Position numbers and translations under genes: made by a program
Assembly: GCA_036279475.1 (NCBI GenBank)
Contig: DASUJB010000063.1
Span: 1 to 61,361, forward strand
Source: ZC4RG19 sp036279475
GTDB lineage: Bacteria; Actinomycetota; Acidimicrobiia; Acidimicrobiales; VFJN01
Direction of reading: 5' to 3'
DNA: 61,361 bases
Shown here: piece by piece, positions 17,184-24,078 of the stretch
How positions within the stretch are numbered: the stretch's first letter is position 1
Layout of the letters: each line of letters opens with the position of its first letter
Notes under the pieces: generated by a model
The model's input: the letters and a program-made list of their open reading frames with translations, nothing else
Database searches by the model: none
What the model was told of the DNA's origin: nothing

Positions 17184-18509
17184 TCAGAGCTGGCCGGTGC
17201 GGTACTGGGTCTTGGCGTTGTCGATCCTGTTGTCCGGCCCGTAGGTGGAGATCGAGAAGCTGGCTTCGGTCGGCTCGCCCCGGCGGGAGAAGGTCTGGGG
17301 ACCGGAGGGGCCGTCGTAGTCGATGTCGGTGGTCCCCGCGTCGATGAGGGCCTTGCAGTCGGCGAAGGTGGTGCACCTCTCGCCCTTGCCGGTCACGCCG
17401 TTGACGAAGGTCGCCACCTTGGCGGGGTCGTCGGTGCCGGCCAGCTCGGCGGCGAGGGCGGTGATTATGACCGCGTCGTAGGACTCGGGGGCGTAGCTGA
17501 AGTCGATCAGCTTGGGATCGACGCCGAGGAGCTGCTTGCGGAAGTCCTGGGTCACCTCGGCCGCCGGCTGGGTGCCCTGGACGCCGACGAGGGCGCCGCG
17601 CTGGCTGAAGTCGTCACCGGTGGCGTTCCCGATGTTGCCGTCCACCAGGTACAGCTGGTCGGGCTTGATGCCGGCCTCGAAGAGGGACGTCATGATGCGG
17701 CTCGACTCGTCGAAGCCGATGACGGCCACGGCGTCGGGGTCGGCGGACACGACCTCGTCGACCTCGGCGTCGAAGCTCTCGGCTTGCGGGTTGTACACCA
17801 CCTCCTCGACGACCTCGCCGCCGCCCTCCTCGAAGGGCGCCTTGGTGTACCGCAGGAGGCCCTCGCCGTAGGGGTCCTGCAGCGCCATGATCGTCGCCGT
17901 GGACTTGCCGTCCTCCAGCATGAGGTCACCGAGGACCCGGCCCTGCAGCACGTCGGACGGGGCGGTGCGGAAGAACATGTCGCCGTCGTCGTAGGTGGTG
18001 AGCTCGGGGGTGGTCGCCGCCGGGGAGAACAGGATGGTGCAGGCGTCGGCCACCTTGTCGATGACCGTCAGCGTGACCCCCGACGAGGCCGCCCCGAGGA
18101 CGACGTCGACGCCCTCGTTGAGGTGGCGGTCGACGGTCTGGTTGGCGATGTCGGTCGAGGTGTCCCCGGAGTCGCCCGGCGCGTAGCGGACGGGCTTGCC
18201 CAGGACGCCGCCGCCGGCGTTGAGCTCGTTGACGGCCAGGCGGGTGGCGGCCTCCATGGGAGGGCCGAGGAAGGAGAGGTTGCCCGTCTCCGGCAGCAGG
18301 CCGCCGATCTGGAGGACGCCGTCGGCCTCGCCCGAGCAGCCGGGCGACGCCTCGCCGAACTCGGGCGCGGCCATGGCGCCGCCGCCGGAGCCGTCCTCGG
18401 CTGCGCCGTCACCGGCCTCGCTGTCGTCGTCGTCCCCGCAGGCGGCGGCCAGCAGGGACAGGCCGCACAGCGTGGCGAGGAGCCGAGTCGAACGGCGTCG
18501 CGGTGGCAT
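17184..18509 (-). CDS. Branched-chain amino-acid-type ABC substrate-binding lipoprotein
   Basis: The 441-residue protein has a lipoprotein signal (basic start, LCGLSLLAAAC, lipid-modified Cys at about residue 24), an acidic Gly/Ala linker, and a periplasmic-binding type-1 fold: VLQIGGLLPETGNLSFLGPP, GVDVVLGAASSGVTL, ILFSPAATTPELT, and a YDAVIITALAAEL segment. It is the expected substrate receptor for LivHMGF, which converges on it from the other side. The ligand may be a branched-chain amino acid or another small amide. AGGAG is 6-7 nt before the ATG, so it is translated from a leadered mRNA. Confidence 0.9.
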   Translation of the reverse strand: MPPRRRSTRLLATLCGLSLLAAACGDDDDSEAGDGAAEDGSGGGAMAAPEFGEASPGCSGEADGVLQIGGLLPETGNLSFLGPPMEAATRLAVNELNAGGGVLGKPVRYAPGDSGDTSTDIANQTVDRHLNEGVDVVLGAASSGVTLTVIDKVADACTILFSPAATTPELTTYDDGDMFFRTAPSDVLQGRVLGDLMLEDGKSTATIMALQDPYGEGLLRYTKAPFEEGGGEVVEEVVYNPQAESFDAEVDEVVSADPDAVAVIGFDESSRIMTSLFEAGIKPDQLYLVDGNIGNATGDDFSQRGALVGVQGTQPAAEVTQDFRKQLLGVDPKLIDFSYAPESYDAVIITALAAELAGTDDPAKVATFVNGVTGKGERCTTFADCKALIDAGTTDIDYDGPSGPQTFSRRGEPTEASFSISTYGPDNRIDNAKTQYRTGQL

Positions 18510-18743
18510 GGCACACTCCTGTCGTGGGTCGTTCCGCCGGCTGGCGGCACGCGGGGGCCGAATCGCCCGCGTCAGCGGACAGGTCTACCACCCTGGGGGA
18601 TCGTCGCGTGGCACAGTGGGCGGCTGCGGGGCGCACGGTCGACACCTTGTACGGTCCCTTGCCGTGAGGCCGTCGGTGCCTGCACCTCCACGCCGCGGTG
18701 CGGCCGGCCACCGCGGCCGCACGTCCCCGACCTGCAGGGAGCG

Positions 18744-19463
18744 ATGACGATGGCCACCGAGCTCCTCTACCTGGACGACGCCTACCTGCGCTCGACCGCC
18801 GCGGTGGTGAGGGCCGTGGCGGGCGACCGGGTCGCGCTCGACCGCACGGTCCTCTACCCCACGGGGGGCGGCCAGCCGCACGACACGGGCATGCTCCGCG
18901 GCCCGGCGGGATCGGCCCGGGTGGTGGACGTCCGCCGGGACGGCGCCGAGGTGTGGCACGCGCTCGAGGGGACGGCCCCCGCCGTCGGCGACGCGGCCGA
19001 GGTCGAGGTCGACTGGGAGCGGCGCCACCGGCTCATGCGCACCCACACCGCCCTCCACGTGTTGTGCGGCGTGGTCTGGAACGAGTGGGGAGTGCCGGTG
19101 ACCGGCGGCAACATGGAGCCGCTGCGCGCCCGCATGGACTTCGAGCTGGATCCCGTGCCCCCCGGCTTCGGCCCCCGGGTCGAGGAGATGGTGGCAGCCG
19201 AGATCGCCGCCGACCGCCCCGTCGAGGTGACGACCATCCCGCGGTCGGAGGCCGTCCTCGACGACGCCCTCGTCCGGACCAAGGTCAGCCTGGTGCCGGA
19301 GTCGGTGACCACCATCCGCGTCGTGGACATCGTGGGCCTCGACAAGCAGGCGGACGGTGGTACCCACGTGCGCTCCACCGCCGAGGTCGGCGCGGTGCGG
19401 GTGGTGAGGACCGAGTCCAAGGGCAGGGGGAACAAGCGGGTGCGCATCGAGGTGGTCGACTGA
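18744..19463 (+). CDS. Alanyl-tRNA editing protein (AlaX-like)
   Basis: The 239-residue protein resembles the free-standing AlaRS editing domain that deacylates mischarged tRNA-Ala. It has DRTVLYPTGGGQPHDTG, the metal-binding RTHTALHVL (HxxxH), GGNMEPLRARMDF, and ADGGTHVRSTAEVGA. The Cys of the canonical CGGTH is Asp here, as in a known AlaX subgroup. Starts at 18744 and 18750 are both in frame; the first has AGGGA upstream. Its stop overlaps the larE ATG (TGATG), so the two are coupled. Confidence 0.87.
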   Translation: MTMATELLYLDDAYLRSTAAVVRAVAGDRVALDRTVLYPTGGGQPHDTGMLRGPAGSARVVDVRRDGAEVWHALEGTAPAVGDAAEVEVDWERRHRLMRTHTALHVLCGVVWNEWGVPVTGGNMEPLRARMDFELDPVPPGFGPRVEEMVAAEIAADRPVEVTTIPRSEAVLDDALVRTKVSLVPESVTTIRVVDIVGLDKQADGGTHVRSTAEVGAVRVVRTESKGRGNKRVRIEVVD

Positions 19464-20863
19464 TGGCAGCGTCGACGGTCGCCGCCGGACCGTCGCTCGA
19501 GGTCCTGCGGGACGGCCTGCGTCGCCTGGGGCGGGTGGTGGTCGCCTTCTCCGGCGGTGCCGACTCGGCCTTCCTGGCCTGGGTGGCCCACGACACGCTC
19601 GGTCCGGACCGGGCGTTGGCGGTCACCGCCGTGTCGCCGTCCCTGGCGGGGGCGGAGCGTGCCGACTGCGCCGCGCTCGCCGGAGAGTGGGGCCTGAACT
19701 GGCGTGAGGTCCCCACCGACGAGATGGACCGGGCGGCGTACGTCCGCAACGACGGCGACCGCTGCTACTGGTGCAAGGAGGCCCTGCTGCGGGCCCTGGG
19801 ACCGCTGGTGGAGGTGGCCGCCGCCGCGGGCGGGCCGGGCGCCCCCGGTGCGGTCACCGTCGTCCTGGGGGTGAACGTCGACGACCTCGGCGACCATCGC
19901 CCGGGCCAGAGGGCCGCGGCCGAGCGTGGGGCCTGCTTCCCCCTGGTCGACGCCGGCTTCACCAAGGCCGACGTGCGGGCCTGGTCCCGGCACCTGGGCC
20001 TGCGCACCTGGGACAAGCCGGCGGCGGCGTGCCTGGCCTCGCGGCTGCCGTACGGGACCTCCGTGACCCTGGGCCGCCTGCGGGCGGTGGAGCGGGCCGA
20101 GGCCGGGCTCCACGCCCTCGGGTTCCCGGCCGTGCGCGTCCGCCACCAGGGCGACACGGCTCGGGTCGAGGTGCCGCTCGACCGCCTCCCCGAGGCCGTG
20201 GCCCGACGGGCGGACGTGGTGGCGGCCGTGCGCGACGGCGGCTACCGCTACGTCACCCTCGACCTGGAGGGCCTCCGCTCTGGCAACCTGAACGCGGCCC
20301 TGGACCCCTCTCCCGGCGGTCCGGGTGGGGCGGCGGCACGGCAGGCTGGGGACGTGCCCGATCGACCCGGCGGCGACGTCGCCCCCGACGACCCGGCCGA
20401 CGCCGAGGCGCTGGCCCGCTACGCCGCCGCCCTCGGCGACGCCATCGAGGCGGCCGTCCCGGGATGGGTGGAGCGCATCGTCCGGCGGGTCCTCGCCGAC
20501 CAGGGGATCCGCGTGGACCCCGCCCTGGACGCCGTGGTGGCTGCCGCCGCCGACGCCGCCCGCGACGACGCCGTGCCCCGCGTCCGCGCCCTGCTGGCCA
20601 CCGACGTCGACCGCCAGGCCGGGACCCCCCTGTCCGTGCTGCGCAGCGTCGTCGTGCACCCCACCGCCGTCCTGCGGGCGGCGGGGGCCCGGCCCGTCCC
20701 CCGCGACGACGTCGCCGCCCGGCAGTTCCCCGAGGACGTGTACGACCTGGTGCCCGCGTCCTTCGCCGACGTCGATCCCGCCCTCCACGAGCCGGGGCTG
20801 GTGTGGGGGGCGGCCAAGGCCCACGTCCACCTGGCCCGCCGTCGCCGCGAGGGGCGCCGCTGA
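19463..20863 (+). CDS. larE: LarE-type sulfur transferase with a long C-terminal fusion
   Basis: Residues 1-275 are a LarE: PP-loop VAFSGGADSAFLAWV, a pair of Cys in GDRCYWCKEALL (101 and 104), and KPAAACLASRLPYG, whose Cys190 matches the sacrificial cysteine that donates sulfur to the nickel-pincer cofactor precursor. LarE proteins normally end near LEGLRSGNLN. Here the frame continues for about 185 residues; from residue 298 (VPDRPGG) it encodes an all-alpha-looking region ending in RQFPEDVYDLVPASF and EPGLVWGAAKAHVHLARR, which resembles a separate actinobacterial protein of unknown function. A GTG at 20354 with CAGGCT 6 nt upstream could start that part independently. larA, larB and larC are not nearby. 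Confidence 0.85.
   Translation: MAASTVAAGPSLEVLRDGLRRLGRVVVAFSGGADSAFLAWVAHDTLGPDRALAVTAVSPSLAGAERADCAALAGEWGLNWREVPTDEMDRAAYVRNDGDRCYWCKEALLRALGPLVEVAAAAGGPGAPGAVTVVLGVNVDDLGDHRPGQRAAAERGACFPLVDAGFTKADVRAWSRHLGLRTWDKPAAACLASRLPYGTSVTLGRLRAVERAEAGLHALGFPAVRVRHQGDTARVEVPLDRLPEAVARRADVVAAVRDGGYRYVTLDLEGLRSGNLNAALDPSPGGPGGAAARQAGDVPDRPGGDVAPDDPADAEALARYAAALGDAIEAAVPGWVERIVRRVLADQGIRVDPALDAVVAAAADAARDDAVPRVRALLATDVDRQAGTPLSVLRSVVVHPTAVLRAAGARPVPRDDVAARQFPEDVYDLVPASFADVDPALHEPGLVWGAAKAHVHLARRRREGRR
20342..20347 (+). promoter_or_regulatory. Possible internal -10 element within the larE fusion
   Basis: CAGGCT is 6 nt before an in-frame GTG (20354), the same geometry as at other starts here. It may drive the C-terminal domain as a separate product. 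Confidence 0.3.
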
Positions 20864-20870
20864 GGCGCCG

Positions 20871-20876
20871 TAGCCT
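20871..20876 (+). promoter_or_regulatory. -10 element of the flavoprotein gene
   Basis: TAGCCT is 6 nt before the ATG at 20883, without a ribosome site. Confidence 0.5.
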
Positions 20877-20882
20877 CGCCCC

Positions 20883-22262
20883 ATGAGGGAACGCCTCGTC
20901 GTCATCGGAGGGGACGCCGCCGGCATGAGCGCGGCCATGCAGGTGCGCCGCCGCCAGCCCGACCGGGAGATCGTCGTGCTGGAGCGTGGTCGCTGGACCA
21001 GCTACTCGGCATGTGGCATCCCCTACCTCGTGGGCGGGTCCGTGGGCGACGTCCACCAGCTGGTGGCCCGGAGCCCCGAGACGTTCCGCTCCGAGCACGA
21101 CATCGACGTCCGCCTCGGGCACGACGCCCGATCGCTCGACCTCGACGCCCGCACGGTGGAGGCCTGGGACGCCGTGGCCGGGCGGTCGGTCACCGTCGGC
21201 TTCGACGCCCTGCACGTGGCCACCGGCGCCCGCCCGCGGCGACCCGACGTGCCGGGGGCCGACGATCCCGCCGTGCACGGCGTGCAGACCCTCGACGACG
21301 CCGTGCGGCTCCAGGACCGGGTGCGGAGCGCTCGCCGGGTCGTGGTGGTGGGCGGCGGCTACATCGGCCTGGAGGTGGCCGAGGCCTTCGTGCGCCGGGG
21401 CCTGTCGGTCACGCTGGTCGAGGCGGCCGACCACCTCATGCCCACGCTCGACGGCGACGTGGCGGCGCCCCTCGTCGGAGCGCTGGAGGGCATGGGCGTC
21501 GAGGTGCGCCTGGGTGCGCCCCTCCAGGGCATCGAGGGGGGGACGGTGGTGGCGGGGGGTGACCGCCTGCCCGCCGACCTGGTGGTGCTGGGCCTGGGCG
21601 TGGTGCCCAACGCCGAGCTGGCCGCAGGGGCCGGGATCGCCGTGGGCGTGGCGGGTGCCGTGCGCGTCGACCGTCGCCAGCGGACGTCGGTCGGGGGGGT
21701 GTGGGCGGCGGGCGACTGCTGCGAGTCGCACCACCGGGTGGCGGGCGTGCCCGTGTACATCGCCCTGGGCACGGTGGCCAACAAGCAGGGGCGGGTGGCC
21801 GGTGTCAACATCGCCGGCGGCTACGCCACCTTCGGCGGCGCCCTGGGGACAGCCGTCACCAAGGTGTGCAGCGTGGAGATCGGGCGCACGGGGTTGTCCC
21901 TGGCCGAGTGCGACCGCTACGGGTTCTCCGCCGTCGAGGCCACCGTCGAGGGCGAGAGCCGGGCCCGCTACCTCCCCGACCGCCGCCGCATCCGGGTCAA
22001 GGCTCTGGCCGAGGTGGGGACCGGCCGGATGCTCGGCGGCCAGATCGTGGGCGAGGAGGGCACGGCCAAGCGGATCGACGTGCTCGCCACCGCCATCCAG
22101 GCGGGGCTGGCCGCCGCCGAGGTCGCCGAGCTGGACCTGGGCTACGCTCCCCCGTTCGGGCCGGTGTGGGACCCGGTCCACCTGGTGGCGCGACGCCTCG
22201 TCGACGCCCTGGGGGGCGTCGACCAGCGGGGAGGCGCCCCCGCCGCGGGGAGCGCCGGCTGA
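20883..22262 (+). CDS. FAD-dependent pyridine nucleotide-disulfide oxidoreductase (CoA-disulfide reductase-like)
   Basis: The 459-residue flavoprotein has an N-terminal FAD motif VIGGDAAGMSAAMQVRR, the single redox-active Cys in SYSACGIPYLVGG (type of CoA-disulfide reductase and NADH oxidase), HVATGARPRRP, the NAD(P) motif VVVGGGYIGLEVAEAF, and the second FAD site VWAAGDCCE. The C-terminal dimerisation domain (TAVTKVCSVEIGRTGLS) completes the fold. The physiological oxidant, CoA-disulfide or a persulfide, cannot be told apart by sequence. It follows larE by 19 bp but has its own promoter-like hexamer. Confidence 0.87.
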   Translation: MRERLVVIGGDAAGMSAAMQVRRRQPDREIVVLERGRWTSYSACGIPYLVGGSVGDVHQLVARSPETFRSEHDIDVRLGHDARSLDLDARTVEAWDAVAGRSVTVGFDALHVATGARPRRPDVPGADDPAVHGVQTLDDAVRLQDRVRSARRVVVVGGGYIGLEVAEAFVRRGLSVTLVEAADHLMPTLDGDVAAPLVGALEGMGVEVRLGAPLQGIEGGTVVAGGDRLPADLVVLGLGVVPNAELAAGAGIAVGVAGAVRVDRRQRTSVGGVWAAGDCCESHHRVAGVPVYIALGTVANKQGRVAGVNIAGGYATFGGALGTAVTKVCSVEIGRTGLSLAECDRYGFSAVEATVEGESRARYLPDRRRIRVKALAEVGTGRMLGGQIVGEEGTAKRIDVLATAIQAGLAAAEVAELDLGYAPPFGPVWDPVHLVARRLVDALGGVDQRGGAPAAGSAG

Positions 22263-22281
22263 CCCCTCCTGTCCCCGTCAC

Positions 22282-22319
22282 TTCACCTTCCGGAAACATC
22301 GGGGTGACCAGCGGGAAAC
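22282..22319 (+). promoter_or_regulatory. GlnR-type box upstream of amt
   Basis: Four half sites lie at exact 11-bp intervals: TTCAC (22282), GAAAC (22293), GTGAC (22304) and GAAAC (22315), each separated by 6 bp. This fits the actinobacterial GlnR consensus GTnAC-n6-GaAAC repeated twice, with one mismatch. It lies 53 bp before amt and implies nitrogen-limitation control of the amt-glnK-glnD operon. Confidence 0.82.
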
Positions 22320-22371
22320 ACGTGCCCAGCATCCTTTCGCCGACCTGTCGGAGCTTGGAAGGGACGCAGGC

Positions 22372-23613
22372 ATGGAGCTCGATTCCGGCAACACCGCGTG
22401 GATGCTCATATCCACCGCGTTGGTCCTGTTCATGACCCCGGGGCTGGCGCTGTTCTACGGAGGCATGGTCCGGGCCAAGAACATCCTCGGCATGCTCATG
22501 CAGAACATCTTCGCCATGGGCCTCCTCGCCGTGCTGTGGGTCGCCGTGGTGTTCAGCCTCGCCTTCGGGGACGCCGGCAACGCCGGCTTCGTCGGCAACC
22601 TCGACTACGCCTGGATGCGGGACGTCGGGCCGGGCCCGGCCAACCAGGAGTTCCTCAGCTTCCTGACCATCCCGTTCGTGCTGTTCTGCGCCTACCAGAT
22701 GACCTTCGCCATCATCACGCCGGCCCTGATCACCGGGGCCACCGCCGACCGCCTGAAGTTCAGGGCCTACGCGGTGTTCATCGCGGTGTGGCTGGTCGTG
22801 GTGTACGGACCCGTCGCCCACATGGTGTTCGGGGGCGGGTGGCTCTACGACATGGGGGCGCTCGACTTCGCCGGCGGCGCGGTCGTGCACATGAACGCCG
22901 GGGCTGCCGCCCTCGCCCTCGTTCTCCTGCTCGGCCGGCGCAAGGGTTGGCCCGAGACGGCCATGCCGCCGCACAACCTGCCCATGACGGTCCTGGGCAC
23001 GGGCATCCTCTGGTTCGGGTGGGCCGGGTTCAACGCCGGCTCGGCGCTGGCCGCCGACGGCATCGCCGCCCAGGCCATCCTCAACACCTTCCTGGCCGCC
23101 TCGGCCGCCATGCTGGGCTGGCTCGTCGTCGAGCGGGTCAGGGACGGGCACGCCACCACCCTGGGCGCCGCCTCGGGTGCGGTGGCCGGCCTGGTGGCCA
23201 TCACGCCGTGCGCCGGCTTCGTCGGGGGCATGGCCCCCGTGTACATCGGCCTGGTCTCCGGTGCCGTGTGCTACCTCGCCCTCGGGATCAAGAAGCGGTT
23301 CCGCTTCGACGACAGCCTCGACGTCATCGCCGTGCACCTCGTGGGCGGGCTGGTCGGGTCGCTGCTGCTGGGCCTCTTCGCCGACGCCACGATCAACCCC
23401 GCGGTGGTCGACGAGGGGCTCTTCATCGGCGGCGGTGGGTCCCTCCTCGTCGACCAGGTCGTCGCCTCCGTCGTGACGCTGGCGTACTCGTTCGTCGTCA
23501 GCCTCGTCATCGGCAAGGTCATCGACCTGACCATCGGCCTCCGGGTCCCCGAGGAGGCCGAGGACGAGGGCCTCGACCTGTCCCAGCACGCCGAAGTCGC
23601 CTACGCCGACTGA
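22372..23613 (+). CDS. amt: Ammonium transporter Amt
   Basis: The 413-residue trimeric channel has about 11 membrane segments. Family signatures are MTPGLALFYGGMVRAKN, FCAYQMTFAIITPALI, the first pore His in GGAVVHMNAGAAAL, WFGWAGFNAGSAL, CAGFVGGMAPVYIGLVSG, and the second pore His in DVIAVHLVGGLVGSL. No signal peptide is visible. The ATG at 22372 has GGAAGGGA about 10 nt upstream. glnK follows 14 bp later, the usual amt-glnK pairing in which GlnK binds and closes the channel when nitrogen is ample. Confidence 0.96.
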   Translation: MELDSGNTAWMLISTALVLFMTPGLALFYGGMVRAKNILGMLMQNIFAMGLLAVLWVAVVFSLAFGDAGNAGFVGNLDYAWMRDVGPGPANQEFLSFLTIPFVLFCAYQMTFAIITPALITGATADRLKFRAYAVFIAVWLVVVYGPVAHMVFGGGWLYDMGALDFAGGAVVHMNAGAAALALVLLLGRRKGWPETAMPPHNLPMTVLGTGILWFGWAGFNAGSALAADGIAAQAILNTFLAASAAMLGWLVVERVRDGHATTLGAASGAVAGLVAITPCAGFVGGMAPVYIGLVSGAVCYLALGIKKRFRFDDSLDVIAVHLVGGLVGSLLLGLFADATINPAVVDEGLFIGGGGSLLVDQVVASVVTLAYSFVVSLVIGKVIDLTIGLRVPEEAEDEGLDLSQHAEVAYAD

Positions 23614-23627
23614 GCAGGAGGACATCC

Positions 23628-23966
23628 GTGAAGCTCATCACCGCCGTCGTCAAGCCGTTCAAGCTCGACGACGTGAAGACCGCCCTCAAGGAGGCCGGCA
23701 TCGCCGGCATGACCGTGACCGAGGTCCAGGGGTTCGGCCGCCAGTCGGGCCACACCGAGGTCTACCGGGGGGCCGAGTACACCATCGACTTCGTCCCCAA
23801 GGTGCGCATCGAGCTGCTGGTGCCCGACGAGGACGTGCCCCCGCTCATCGAGGCGCTCACGGCGGCGGCCCGCACCGGCAAGATCGGCGACGGCAAGGTC
23901 TGGGTCACCACCGTCGATGAGCTGGTGCGCATCCGCACCGGGGAGATGGGCGCCGACGCCCTGTGA
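23628..23966 (+). CDS. glnK: Nitrogen regulatory protein PII (GlnK)
   Basis: The 112-residue PII trimer subunit senses 2-oxoglutarate and ATP/ADP. It starts KLITAVVKPFKLDDVK, has the T-loop GRQSGHTEVYRGAEY with Tyr51 available for nucleotidylylation, the B-loop ARTGKIGDGKVWV, and a C-terminal VRIRTGEMG. The GTG start has a strong AGGAGG 6 nt upstream. Position between amt and glnD supports the symbol glnK and makes GlnD its modifying enzyme. Confidence 0.95.
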   Translation: MKLITAVVKPFKLDDVKTALKEAGIAGMTVTEVQGFGRQSGHTEVYRGAEYTIDFVPKVRIELLVPDEDVPPLIEALTAAARTGKIGDGKVWVTTVDELVRIRTGEMGADAL

Positions 23967-24009
23967 CCGGTCGTCGACCGCTCCCGTGAACGGTCGATGA
24001 CATGTGCCC

Positions 24010-24043
24010 GCCGGCGCCCCTCCCTCCGGGGAGGGACGCCGGC
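24010..24043 (+). terminator. 15-bp hairpin between glnK and glnD
   Basis: Arms 24010-24024 and 24029-24043 pair with one mismatch around a TCCG loop. It may attenuate transcription into glnD or stabilise the amt-glnK mRNA 3' end. Confidence 0.55.
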
Positions 24044-24078
24044 GGCTCGTTACCCTCGCCGCCCGAGGGAGGACAGCA

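Noticed and set aside
20253..23625. Long minus-strand frames opposite larE, the flavoprotein and amt
   Set aside because: No protein family is recognisable and they mirror the codon pattern of the plus-strand genes.
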